Positions 1-8,504 of a DNA stretch of 64,000 nucleotides are shown one piece after another (position 1 is the first letter of the stretch; each line of letters begins with the position of its first letter). Position numbers and translations under genes: made by a program. The notes under the pieces are model-generated. The model was not told where the DNA came from, did no database searches, and saw nothing but the letters and a program-made list of their open reading frames with translations. The DNA lies in contig JAVHXV010000011.1 in assembly GCA_031119475.1 (NCBI GenBank), positions 1 to 64,000 on the forward strand, read 5' to 3'. This stretch comes from Pedobacter sp. Its GTDB lineage: Bacteria > Bacteroidota > Bacteroidia > Sphingobacteriales > Sphingobacteriaceae.

Positions 1-19
1 CGGTGCCAAATTTTAAACG

Positions 20-54
20 GCCCCGCAGCAGCAATGCAGCGGGGCTTTTTTTTT
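20..54 (+). terminator. Rho-independent terminator of an upstream gene outside the window
   Basis: GCCCCGC (20-26) pairs with GCGGGGC (39-45) across a 12-base loop, followed by nine T residues (46-54). The T tract on the plus strand says it ends a plus-strand transcript coming from left of the window; that gene is not visible. Confidence 0.8.
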
Positions 55-60
55 GCGCAA

Positions 61-290
61 AGACCAGGAGTCCAGGAGTCCAGAGTCCAGAAGTCCAGAA
101 GTCCAGAGGTCCAGAGGTCCGGAGCCGGGTGCCGAACGACGGAATCCCCCAATGCCCAATGGCCAAAGTCAAGAGTCCAAGAGTCCAGAGGTCGGGAAGA
201 CCGGGGTCCAGAAGTCAAAAGTCAAAAGTCCAAATGACGCAATGACCAAACAACCAAACAACCAAACATCTAACCAACCAAACAACCGCT
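61..290. repeat. Degenerate 7-8 bp tandem array (GTCCAGA / AACCAAAC words)
   Basis: Near-tandem copies of GTCCAGAR run from 61 to about 230, then AAAAGTC and AACCAAAC words to 290. Spacing is 7 or 8 bases. The short ORFs through it have nonsense repeat composition and are rejected. The rest of the gap up to the protease start at 424 shows nothing further that I can support beyond AT-rich promoter-like sequence. Confidence 0.75.
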
Positions 291-423
291 AAAGTACACT
301 CCGCGGCTTCAGCGTTCTAATCAAACCCCTGTTAATATTTGTTAAAAAAACCGAAAATTTAATCCTTAAATTTTTAAAACCGTAATATTGTAAATTACGT
401 TAATCTTAACTAAATTTTGTATC

Positions 424-2211
424 ATGAAATTAAAGATTAGTTTATTTCTGACTGCTTTTATAGGGATATGTGGTAGCGTTTTTGCACAGGATAAAAATGT
501 AAAACTTCCCCCAAACTGGTTTAATCTCGACCTGGCCACCGATGGATATTTTGGGATCAGTACAGAGAAAGCATACAACGAACTCTTAAAAGGAAAACAA
601 CCAAAACAAAAGATCATTGTTGCGGTTATCGATGGCGGGACAGACATCAAACATGAAGACCTTAAAGATGTTTTGTGGACCAATACGAAGGAAATTCCCA
701 ACAATGGAAAGGATGATGACGGCAATGGCTACATCGATGATGTGCACGGCTGGAATTTCATTGGTTCCAAAAATGGAAACCTTGCTTATGATAACCTCGA
801 ACTGGTCAGGATCAAAAGAAAATATGAAGGTAAATACAGGTCAACACTGCCCAGTACCAAGTTAGACAGTACCGAAAAAAAAGAATATCTCCTGTATAAG
901 AAAGTATCTGCCGATTTTGGAAAGAAATATGATGAGGCCAGCTCCGCTTTCCCGGTTTATATTGCCATCAAGAAAGTGCTCGACTCTGTAGCCCTGATCA
1001 GCAAGAAGACCGTTCCATCTTTGGAAGACATCGACAACTACAAAGCCGATGACGAAACGGAAGAACAGGTGAAGAAAATTATCAGGAAAGGTGCAAACGA
1101 AGATGGTGGGATCGATAAATTTTATACCAACATCCAAAAGGGATACCATGAGCTGGAAGTGATGCTCAAATATAACCTGAATGATAAATACGACCAGCGT
1201 GCAGCGCTTGTTGGCGACGATTATTCGAATTCGGCACAAAGAAACTATGGTAACAACGATGTCACTGGTCCGAACGCTGATCATGGAACGCATGTTTCTG
1301 GAATTATCGGTGCCAATCGGAACAATAATCTTGGGATTTTAGGCGTGGCCAATAACGTGAGCATCATGACGATCAGGGTTGTGCCAGAAGGCGATGAACG
1401 TGACAAGGACGTAGCCAATGGCATCCGATATGCTGTTGACAACGGTGCCAGGGTAATTAACATGAGCTTTGGAAAAGCCTACAAATGGGATAAAAAAGCT
1501 GTTGATGAGGCCGTAAAATATGCCGAATCCAAAGGAGTTTTACTGGTGCATGCAGCGGGTAACGACAATAAAAACAACGATACCGAAGAGAATTATCCGA
1601 ACAAATATTATGATAGCCCAGAAGCGGAAGCCTATCGCAAGCAACATCCAAAACGGAACACCGGCGATTTTGTGCCGCCAAAACCTGGTGATATGCCTGG
1701 TCAGCAGCCCGCAATGCCTTACCAGGGAATGGGCAATGGAAGAAGGCCAGATCCTTTTGCCAAGCCAATTCCACCAGACTCGGCCCAGTTCAGATTGCCG
1801 CATGCCAGTAATTGGATCGAGGTTGGCGCAAGCGCATACAAGGATAACGATGAATTAAAGGCTTCCTTTTCAAATTTTGGAAAAAATAACGTAGACGTAT
1901 TTGCTCCCGGATTTATGATCAATTCAACAGTGCCTGGTTCGAAATACGAAGAGTATGATGGTACCAGCATGGCCTCGCCAGTGGTGTCAGGGCTAGCCGC
2001 ATTGATCTTGAGCTATTATCCAGACCTAAAGCCTGCGCAGGTACGTGACATCATTATGAAATCTGTAACGAAAGTTAACCATAAGGTTAAATATAAGAAT
2101 GAAAGGGATGAAAATGTGCGGGTCAATTTTAACGAAATTTGTGTGAGTGGAGGCATCGTCAACACTTATAATGCACTAAAATTGGCAGAAACTTATCAGC
2201 TTGCTAAATAA
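424..2211 (+). CDS. Secreted subtilisin-like serine protease (S8 family)
   Basis: A 595-residue peptidase of the subtilase family, predicted to act in the periplasm or outside the cell. Residues 1-21 form a signal peptide ending VFAQ. The catalytic triad is visible: Asp70 in VAVIDGGTD, His287 in DHGTHVSG and Ser515 in GTSMASP. About 215 residues lie between Asp and His, far more than in subtilisin, so a large insertion (roughly 90-280, Lys/Asp/Glu-rich) separates the first two triad members. A Pro/Gly-rich stretch (about 415-455) interrupts the His-Ser interval. The ATG at 424 directly precedes the signal peptide. It stands alone, followed by a terminator, so it is probably monocistronic. The substrate is unknown. 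Confidence 0.93.
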   Translation: MKLKISLFLTAFIGICGSVFAQDKNVKLPPNWFNLDLATDGYFGISTEKAYNELLKGKQPKQKIIVAVIDGGTDIKHEDLKDVLWTNTKEIPNNGKDDDGNGYIDDVHGWNFIGSKNGNLAYDNLELVRIKRKYEGKYRSTLPSTKLDSTEKKEYLLYKKVSADFGKKYDEASSAFPVYIAIKKVLDSVALISKKTVPSLEDIDNYKADDETEEQVKKIIRKGANEDGGIDKFYTNIQKGYHELEVMLKYNLNDKYDQRAALVGDDYSNSAQRNYGNNDVTGPNADHGTHVSGIIGANRNNNLGILGVANNVSIMTIRVVPEGDERDKDVANGIRYAVDNGARVINMSFGKAYKWDKKAVDEAVKYAESKGVLLVHAAGNDNKNNDTEENYPNKYYDSPEAEAYRKQHPKRNTGDFVPPKPGDMPGQQPAMPYQGMGNGRRPDPFAKPIPPDSAQFRLPHASNWIEVGASAYKDNDELKASFSNFGKNNVDVFAPGFMINSTVPGSKYEEYDGTSMASPVVSGLAALILSYYPDLKPAQVRDIIMKSVTKVNHKVKYKNERDENVRVNFNEICVSGGIVNTYNALKLAETYQLAK

Positions 2212-2229
2212 AGATCAGCTTGCAAAAGG

Positions 2230-2260
2230 AAAGTCCCGTGAATTTCATGGGACTTTTTTT
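2230..2260 (+). terminator. Terminator after the S8 protease
   Basis: AAAGTCCC and GGGACTTT form the stem (2230-2255) with an additional TGAA/TTCA inner pairing, followed by a run of T. It lies 19 bases after the stop codon of the protease. Confidence 0.85.
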
Positions 2261-2436
2261 GTCCCTAATTTCTCTCAAACGGTAACAATTTAGAGAGATT
2301 AAACTCAAAAACAAACTAAAAAGTACGTTTAATGGCTAAATTTGGAGTTGGTTCTAATCTCAACGCTCATTTTTTAAGTTGTGCATTAAGCCATTTTCTT
2401 AAAATGATGTCTATGATGATGAATACCTGCAACAAT

Positions 2437-3270
2437 ATGAAAAGAATTTTACTAGCCATGCTGTGCACCATCACCCTCCATAGTTTTGGACAAAAACTTC
2501 CTGATGTCCAGGTTGCCAGTATGTCTGCTCCAGATCGGATCAGGATTGATGGCAAGGCAAATGAATGGAATGATGCCTATGCGGCCGAAAATAAAAGAAC
2601 GGAGGTGTTTTACAGCATCGCCAACGATGATAAAAATCTCTATCTCGTCCTTAAGGCAGGGAATTCTTCGGTAACCAATAAGATCATGTTGGGCGGTGTT
2701 ACCTTCACCCTTAATACCCAGGGAAAAAAACGCGAAAAGGATGCCTATGCCATCACTTATCCGCTCGTGCCCAGGTCCAGAAACCAGGGAGCAAGGGGAC
2801 AGGGACAAGGTCAGGGCCAGCGGATGGGCAATTTTGGCGGACAACGGAACGCGCAGACCCAACAACAAAGGGATTCTGCATCGCTCATTCAGCGAAAGAA
2901 TGCACTGACTACCGTTAAAGAAATCCGTGTAACCGGATTTAAGGCAATTGCCGATTCTTTGGTTTCCATCTATAATGAATATGGCCTGAAAGCGGTGGCC
3001 AATATCGACCAAAAGGGCAACCTGATCTATGAATTGGCCATTCCCCTGCAGTTACTGGAATTAACGCCTGGAGATTCAAGGGAATTGCAATATCAGATCC
3101 GATTGAATGGATTGAGCCTTTCCAATGGATCTGGCGGTGGCGAAACTTTTGTAGTGGGCGGCGGAAGCAACAGAGGCGGCGCCATGAGAGGCAATGGTGG
3201 CGGACAAAATTTTCAAGACCTGATGTCCCCAACAGACTTCTGGGGAAAATACACACTTTTTAAAAAATAG
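2437..3270 (+). CDS. Secreted protein with CBM9-like N-terminal domain, Gly/Gln-rich
   Basis: A predicted 277-residue exported protein. I place the start at the ATG at 2437, because it gives a clean signal peptide (MKRILLAML...HSFGQ); in-frame ATGs further upstream (2332, 2404) would add an implausible leader. Residues about 25-105 carry the pattern IDGKANEW and the beta-rich layout of family-9-like carbohydrate-binding domains (sugar-binding or extracytoplasmic). Two low-complexity stretches follow, one Gly/Gln/Arg-rich around 115-145 and one Gly/Asn-rich near 235-260. The gene ends 17 bp before the next, a large outer-membrane protein, so the two are probably cotranscribed and may work together at the cell surface. 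The ligand cannot be told. Confidence 0.75.
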   Translation: MKRILLAMLCTITLHSFGQKLPDVQVASMSAPDRIRIDGKANEWNDAYAAENKRTEVFYSIANDDKNLYLVLKAGNSSVTNKIMLGGVTFTLNTQGKKREKDAYAITYPLVPRSRNQGARGQGQGQGQRMGNFGGQRNAQTQQQRDSASLIQRKNALTTVKEIRVTGFKAIADSLVSIYNEYGLKAVANIDQKGNLIYELAIPLQLLELTPGDSRELQYQIRLNGLSLSNGSGGGETFVVGGGSNRGGAMRGNGGGQNFQDLMSPTDFWGKYTLFKK

Positions 3271-3287
3271 ACTATTCTTAATCCTTT

Positions 3288-6173
3288 ATGCCCAATTTAT
3301 ACCTACGTTCTTATTCTGCCTTATGTAAAGGATTAACAGTTATTGTTTTTCTGGTTGGGATTGCTATGGCAAGTTATGCCCAAAATCCACAGAAACCTAC
3401 CCCACCATCTCCTGTGCCGGTCCGCGAAATCAGCGGTATCGTTAAAGATTCTTTGGATCTGGGCTTGCCAGGGGTAACCGTGCGTTTAACATCTGATAAG
3501 GATACCTTGGTGACCGGCACCAATCCGGATGGAATTTTCATTTTTAAAAACGTCAAATCAGCAACTTATACCCTCTCCATTAGCATCCTCGGCTATAAAT
3601 CGCTGGTCGGCAAATACAAACAGAACGATGCCATCCCACGTATCGTGATGGATCCGATCTTATTAAAATCTGATGCACAGACTTTAAATACCGTCGTCGT
3701 AAATGGAACACCGTCCATTACCTATAAAACAGATACGGTCGAATACCGAGCGAAGGATTATGTAGTTCGGGAAAATGCGACGGTTGATGAACTGCTCAAG
3801 AAAATGGAGGGCATGGAAGTGGGCACAGATGGAAGTTTGGTGCACCAGGGCCAGAATGTAACCAAGGCAAAAATTAATGGGAAGACTTATTTGGGTGGAG
3901 ATGTCGCTACGGCGATCCAGAATTTGCCTGCCGAAATTGTAGATAAGGTGCAGATGGTAGATGATTATGGCGATGTAGCGGCAAGGACAGGGATCAAGGA
4001 TGGTGATCCCGAAAAAATATTGAATATCGTTACACGGGCCGATAAATCTGTTGGCAATACCTTGCGCATGACCGCCGGGATTGGGAATGATAAGCGCTAT
4101 GTAGCCTCGGCCTTTGGTACCCGCTTAAATGGAAATGAGGTCATCGGCGTCAATGCACGTTTCAACAATACCATTACCGGAATTGCCAATAACAACGATG
4201 GGGGAGGAAATGGCGGCAATAATGGAGGTGGCAATAATGGGGGTGGCAGAAATGGTGGAGGTAATAACGGCGGAGGAAACAATGGTGGCAACAATGGAAA
4301 TGGTGGTGGAAGCGGTGGTACGACCAATTTGGGCAATCCATCTTTTTCTTACCGCAACCAGTTCAACAACAATAAGGTAAAGATCAATGCCAATTACGGG
4401 TATAATTTTACGAACACCACCTCTTCCAATATCAGCGAATCGGTAACCTATGGTACGCCAAATATCTATACGGCTGTCCAGAGTTTTAGGAGCAACCATG
4501 CCAAAACGCATAACTTTAACTTTGAGTACGAAAACGATATCGATAGTTCCAACTATTTGCGAATTGCGCCCACTTTCAGTTATACTTCTTCCGACATCTC
4601 CAGTCAATCGTCAGTCATACAGACCATTAAAAGAAGGCAAGACCGCGATGGATTCAACAGCAGTGATAATTCCCGTCCTACTATTGGTGCAACAGTTTTC
4701 TATCAGCATATTTTTGCAAAGCCGAGAAGGAATATGTCACTCCAGTTGAGCTTCAATTCAACCCAACAGGATGCCGAAAGCGAACAGAACATCCACATTG
4801 TGGATTATGACGACAATGGAGTGATCATCCCAGATGATTCTTTGGCCCATCGCCTCGTACAAAGGAAGAACCTGACGAAAAATTATAGGGCAAGTTTTAC
4901 CTATGTTGAGCCACTGGGCGCCAAGAGCCAGTTCGAATTTAACAGCCAGGTGAACTACAATTGCTACGATAATACCGCAACCACCAGCAATATCGATGCT
5001 TTTGACAATTATAGCCGGATCGATAGTTTAAGTAACATCTACGATTATTCATTCACACAATCCCGGATTGCATTGAACTATCGATATGGCATCAATAACA
5101 GCAGCAAGATCAGGTATTCGGTTGGGGTAACGGTGGTGCCGGGATTTTTAAGAGGGACCAAAGAAAGCCTTGGTACCGCTACGCATCGGAACAGCCTAAA
5201 TGTTATTCCGATTGCCAGGTTACAGTATCAATGGTCTAGGCAGCATAGCCTACAGCTCAATTATTCAGGTAATGCAAATGAGCCTTCATTTGATCAGATC
5301 CAGCCCGTTCGTGATGTATCTAACCCGCAGAACCCGATTGTTGGTAATCCAAACCTTAAGGTTTCCTTTACCCATTCCATTAATACCAGTTATAACAACT
5401 ATATAGCGAATTCAAAACTGAACTACTCGGTCAACGGAAATGTGATGTTTCTAAAAAATTCTGTTGCGCGGAACAATGTCTTGATATCTGACGGGAAAAA
5501 CAACCTGGTGAACGAGACTCGCTATGTGAACTTGAATGGGGCCTATCGCATGAGCGGAAATTATTCGATCAGCAAACAATTGAATGATCGAAAATATAAC
5601 CTGGCCTTTCGTGGAATTGTGTCATACAATCATGGCGTATCCATGAGCAACAATATTCTTTATTTTACGGATTCGTATGTCTTCTTCGAAAAATTTGGGC
5701 CACGCATTACGCCTTACGAATGGGTAGAAGTCAATCCATCGGTTTCCTATAACTTCACCAAATCGAATAACAGTCTACCTACTTCAATCGATACCAAAAC
5801 CCGGACTACGGCCTTGAATCTAGATGGGAAGTTTTACTTCTTGAAAGGATTTGAACTGGGCTATAATGCGAGCAAGAATTTTGTAACCGGAATTGGTTCT
5901 AACATTACCAGCAATCCATTGGTCATCAATGGCTATTTGCAGCGTGAGTTTTGGAAAAGAAGGGCATCGCTGACCGTACAGGTTTTTGATGTGCTCAACC
6001 AGAACAACTTTATCGAACGGAACCAGACAGATGTGGGCTATACCGATACCAAATCCAATGCTTTAAGCCGCTATTTTATGTTCAGGTTAAATGTGAACCT
6101 CCAAAAATGGACAGGTGTGCGCCCGCGCAACGGAAGAATGCCGATGAGAAGAGGTGACGGTAGTTTTAATTAG
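3288..6173 (+). CDS. Outer-membrane beta-barrel protein with carboxypeptidase-regulatory domain (TonB-receptor-like)
   Basis: A 961-residue protein of the outer-membrane beta-barrel family typical of Bacteroidota. A signal peptide ends near residue 31 (ASYAQ). Residues about 45-115 form a carboxypeptidase-regulatory-like Ig fold (REISGIVKD...LPGVTV...GYKSL). A plug-like region follows at about 130-245 (VDELLKKMEG, LPAEIVDKVQ). The remainder is Tyr/Asn-rich beta strand, as in 22-strand barrels. Residues about 304-344 are an almost pure Gly/Asn tract built of GGGNN units, probably in a surface loop or an early strand. There is no SusD partner beside it; the only apparent operon partner is the CBM9-like protein upstream. 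Its substrate is unknown, and transport versus adhesion cannot be separated from sequence. Confidence 0.85.
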   Translation: MPNLYLRSYSALCKGLTVIVFLVGIAMASYAQNPQKPTPPSPVPVREISGIVKDSLDLGLPGVTVRLTSDKDTLVTGTNPDGIFIFKNVKSATYTLSISILGYKSLVGKYKQNDAIPRIVMDPILLKSDAQTLNTVVVNGTPSITYKTDTVEYRAKDYVVRENATVDELLKKMEGMEVGTDGSLVHQGQNVTKAKINGKTYLGGDVATAIQNLPAEIVDKVQMVDDYGDVAARTGIKDGDPEKILNIVTRADKSVGNTLRMTAGIGNDKRYVASAFGTRLNGNEVIGVNARFNNTITGIANNNDGGGNGGNNGGGNNGGGRNGGGNNGGGNNGGNNGNGGGSGGTTNLGNPSFSYRNQFNNNKVKINANYGYNFTNTTSSNISESVTYGTPNIYTAVQSFRSNHAKTHNFNFEYENDIDSSNYLRIAPTFSYTSSDISSQSSVIQTIKRRQDRDGFNSSDNSRPTIGATVFYQHIFAKPRRNMSLQLSFNSTQQDAESEQNIHIVDYDDNGVIIPDDSLAHRLVQRKNLTKNYRASFTYVEPLGAKSQFEFNSQVNYNCYDNTATTSNIDAFDNYSRIDSLSNIYDYSFTQSRIALNYRYGINNSSKIRYSVGVTVVPGFLRGTKESLGTATHRNSLNVIPIARLQYQWSRQHSLQLNYSGNANEPSFDQIQPVRDVSNPQNPIVGNPNLKVSFTHSINTSYNNYIANSKLNYSVNGNVMFLKNSVARNNVLISDGKNNLVNETRYVNLNGAYRMSGNYSISKQLNDRKYNLAFRGIVSYNHGVSMSNNILYFTDSYVFFEKFGPRITPYEWVEVNPSVSYNFTKSNNSLPTSIDTKTRTTALNLDGKFYFLKGFELGYNASKNFVTGIGSNITSNPLVINGYLQREFWKRRASLTVQVFDVLNQNNFIERNQTDVGYTDTKSNALSRYFMFRLNVNLQKWTGVRPRNGRMPMRRGDGSFN
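4196..4322 (+). repeat. In-frame GGN-repeat tract (Gly/Asn-rich)
   Basis: Within the barrel gene, imperfect repeats of GGAGGTAATAAT-like units encode alternating Gly and Asn runs over about 41 residues. The units are imperfect at the base level. This is the probable site of length variation by slippage. Confidence 0.8.
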
Positions 6174-6420
6174 TCTTGAGCCTGAGGTAAATAGTCTTGA
6201 GTCCGGAGTTAATAGCCATCAGTCTTAAGTCAATAGTCCTTAGTCATTTAGACATTGGTGGCATTTTGTCATTGGTCATTAATCATTAATCATTTGGTCA
6301 TTCGGCATTCCTCAATCCCAGTTAACCAATTACACAATTAAACAATTAACCATTTAACAAGTTGACCATTAAGCAATTAAACAATTAACCAATTAAACAA
6401 TTAACCAGTTGACCAATCAA
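6174..6420. repeat. Degenerate 7-8 bp tandem array between convergent genes
   Basis: Begins with heptamers of AGTCTTG / AGTCCGG / AGTTAAT type, passes into GGTCATT / AATCATT, and ends in octamers of ACAATTAA / CCAATTAA. It fills the entire gap between the barrel gene and the convergent histidine kinase. No hairpin terminator with a T tract was found here. Confidence 0.8.
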
Positions 6421-7706
6421 GGCATAGGCAATGCCACATAAAACGTAGTGCCCCTGCCTTCCATGCTTTCGAACCAGATTTTGCCATGTTGAAGTTCGAT
6501 ATAGGTTTTGGCCAGTTTTAGGCCCAGTCCAACACCTTTTTCATTTTGGGTGCCATAGGTCGATTTGCTTTTCAGCGAAAAAAGTTCCTGTTGTTTGGAG
6601 GTGCTGATACCAATCCCATCATCTACGATTTTGATCAGGCAAGATTGGTCTTTTTGGGCGATGGCCAATTCGATCTCTCCATTTGCCGATGAGAATTTGA
6701 TGGCATTGTTCAGCAGGTTCCTCACAATGAGCTGCAGCATATCGGGATCTGCAAGTGCCATGATGGCTGTATCTGCCTTATAATTGAGTGTGATCCCTTT
6801 TTCTTTAGCCATGCTTTTCTGGAATTGTATGGTCAGGTCTAAGGTATCATGGACATTGATGGGGATCAGATTAGGTGTGAGACCTTCCATCTGATCTTTA
6901 GACCACAGTAGAATGTTGTTCAGCATTTCTGAAGTCTGCCTGGTTGCAGTCAATAAGTTTTTTTCCATGATTACCTTTTCATCATTGTTCAGCTCGATCT
7001 GGCTCAGCAGGGAAAGATAGGTTTCGATCGAAACAAGCGGAGCTTTAAGGTCATGGGCCACGATGGAAAACAACTTGTTCTTGGTCTCATTGCTTTCTTC
7101 TAATGCAATTAACCTCGTTTGTGCAAGCTCTTTCTCCCTGTTGTAGCTCTTTTTCATGAATAAAGTGATCAGGATGACCATAAAGCAGATTTCAAAAAAA
7201 GTCTGCGCAATGTCGAGCAACTTGTGCTGTTTGTTATGGTAGATGTAGTCGATCCACTCCGGATGATGATATTCCAGGGTGATCAGCACCACCATCAGCA
7301 AGAGATTAAGCGGAATCCAGATCCAAAATTGCCTTTTTGAACAGACCAGGGTAAGGATAAAGATGATGAGGATAAAAGTGAAGAGGTTTACCCCATCAGA
7401 GGCGGCGCTCCCAAAATACGTTCCACCACACAATAAATTAAAACTAAATGCGGTAATGGCTACCCCAATCGATAGCTTGTTTCGATAACGCGAAAGGTAA
7501 TAGCAGACCAGTACGATTACCAACATGGGCAGCATCAGCAGGCCATATAGTACCAATCCAAGGGTAAAGTTGATGATAGCATTGATCAGGCCGACAAAAA
7601 AAGCAAAGATACAGACCGCATTAAAGATCCTATTCTCCATCGAATAACGGGACCTATCGCCAATCAGGCTATACCAGTAGGATTGTAATTTGTGTATCGA
7701 GCTCAA
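6417..7706 (-). CDS. Membrane sensor histidine kinase
   Basis: A two-component sensor kinase with an N-terminal hydrophobic region (about six membrane segments, roughly residues 30-190) and a cytoplasmic kinase core. The H box is AHDLKAP with the phospho-accepting His at residue 218 of this model. The N box is NLLNNAIKFS; the G boxes are DDGIGIS and GVGLGLKLAK. The longest ORF starts at 7835, but its first 40 codons run into repeat-like DNA. I prefer the TTG at 7706 because it keeps a WYSLIGD...MENRIFN segment that resembles the N-terminus of related kinases; the ATG at 7640 is the conservative alternative. No response regulator is adjacent. It follows the peptide-export operon on the same strand, so it could regulate it, but that is inference. 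Confidence 0.85.
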   Translation of the reverse strand: MSSIHKLQSYWYSLIGDRSRYSMENRIFNAVCIFAFFVGLINAIINFTLGLVLYGLLMLPMLVIVLVCYYLSRYRNKLSIGVAITAFSFNLLCGGTYFGSAASDGVNLFTFILIIFILTLVCSKRQFWIWIPLNLLLMVVLITLEYHHPEWIDYIYHNKQHKLLDIAQTFFEICFMVILITLFMKKSYNREKELAQTRLIALEESNETKNKLFSIVAHDLKAPLVSIETYLSLLSQIELNNDEKVIMEKNLLTATRQTSEMLNNILLWSKDQMEGLTPNLIPINVHDTLDLTIQFQKSMAKEKGITLNYKADTAIMALADPDMLQLIVRNLLNNAIKFSSANGEIELAIAQKDQSCLIKIVDDGIGISTSKQQELFSLKSKSTYGTQNEKGVGLGLKLAKTYIELQHGKIWFESMEGRGTTFYVALPMP

Positions 7707-7785
7707 TTCGGATGATTTATATCCAAAGATAAAAATATAAATCGATGCTCCCGAGGCGAATATAAAATGAACAGAATCAGTTATT

Positions 7786-7832
7786 AAGTACTTGGTATCG
7801 AGTATCAAGTAGCAAGAGCATGGATTAAAGAG
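7786..7832. repeat. Short degenerate heptamer array (GTATCAA words)
   Basis: Reads GGTATCG, AGTATCAA, GTAGCAA on the plus strand. The same GTATCAR word recurs at about 56485-56600, and in reverse complement at about 41780-41830. It overlaps the false N-terminal extension of the kinase ORF. Confidence 0.6.
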
Positions 7833-7904
7833 CAAAGACCAGATGTGCCCAAAAAGAATCCCTTAATGATGCAATTGCCAAACAGCTAAACAACCATCAA
7901 CTCA

Positions 7905-8504
7905 TCATTTTATCTTTATCGGTGGTAAAATAGGCAGGACAGGTGTGGTTACAGGCGGAATGATCGGCGGAAGGATCGGGTTTTTGGGATCGGGAAGGAT
8001 AGGGGTGATGATGGGCGTAACAATAGGCAGCACAGGGGTAATGATCGGTGTGACAATCGGTGTGACCACAGGAGTAACGATCGGCAATACGGGATTGATG
8101 ACCGATGGAATGGTCTGCGGATTGATGGGCAGGGCTGGGATACCCAATGCAGGTACTGCTGGTAAACCATATGATGGAACAGTACTAGGTTGGCTAGCAG
8201 CCGGAAGTGAAAAACCGATCACGTTGGTCTGTCCACTCATCAGGTAACCATTGCTTAGGGTGCTTGGGGTGTTCCGCATGAGCATAAAGGCCGGATTGGC
8301 ATATGGGCCTTGGTTCAAGGTTGGCGCCACCATAGGCTTCGAATAATCCCTTAGCTGTGGTTGGGCCGAAGGGACTAGGATTGCCGTTCCTGCCATGCGG
8401 GGATCTCGGATGGTGGTTCTGCGTTGCTCCTGTGCAGGAGATTGGGTCTGGGCAAAAAGGGCAGTGTTGCCCAACAATGCCATGAACATTAACATCTTTT
8501 TCAT
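7905..8504 (-). CDS. Secreted Pro-rich repeat protein, translationally coupled to the peptide exporter
   Basis: A 199-residue protein of unknown family. Residues 1-19 (MKKML...ALFAQ) are a signal peptide, so it should leave the cytoplasm through Sec rather than through the neighbouring ABC exporter. The middle is Gln/Pro/Asn-rich. From about residue 120 to the end it is built of short Pro-Ile/Val-Thr-Pro units (TPIVTPIITP-like), a likely extended, polyproline-like rod. Its ATG overlaps the stop of the exporter gene in the four-base ATGA arrangement, so the two are translationally coupled. It may be an accessory periplasmic or surface part of the export system or a cell-wall spacer; no known domain is recognisable. 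Confidence 0.7.
   Translation of the reverse strand: MKKMLMFMALLGNTALFAQTQSPAQEQRRTTIRDPRMAGTAILVPSAQPQLRDYSKPMVAPTLNQGPYANPAFMLMRNTPSTLSNGYLMSGQTNVIGFSLPAASQPSTVPSYGLPAVPALGIPALPINPQTIPSVINPVLPIVTPVVTPIVTPIITPVLPIVTPIITPILPDPKNPILPPIIPPVTTPVLPILPPIKIK

Noticed and set aside
61..290. CRISPR array
   Set aside because: Units are 7-8 bases without spacers, and no cas genes are in the window; the same holds for the other arrays.
3..292. Three overlapping short ORFs at the window start
   Set aside because: They read through a 7-8 base repeat array in all three frames; composition (Ser/Pro/Arg/Gln repeats) only mirrors the repeat.
4097..4607. Minus-strand ORFs, Pro/Leu-rich or Ile/Ser-rich
   Set aside because: They mirror the GGN repeat of the barrel gene on the other strand.
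7945..8247. 100-residue plus-strand ORF rich in Gly/Val/Ile
   Set aside because: Antisense image of the Pro-rich repeats of the secreted protein gene.
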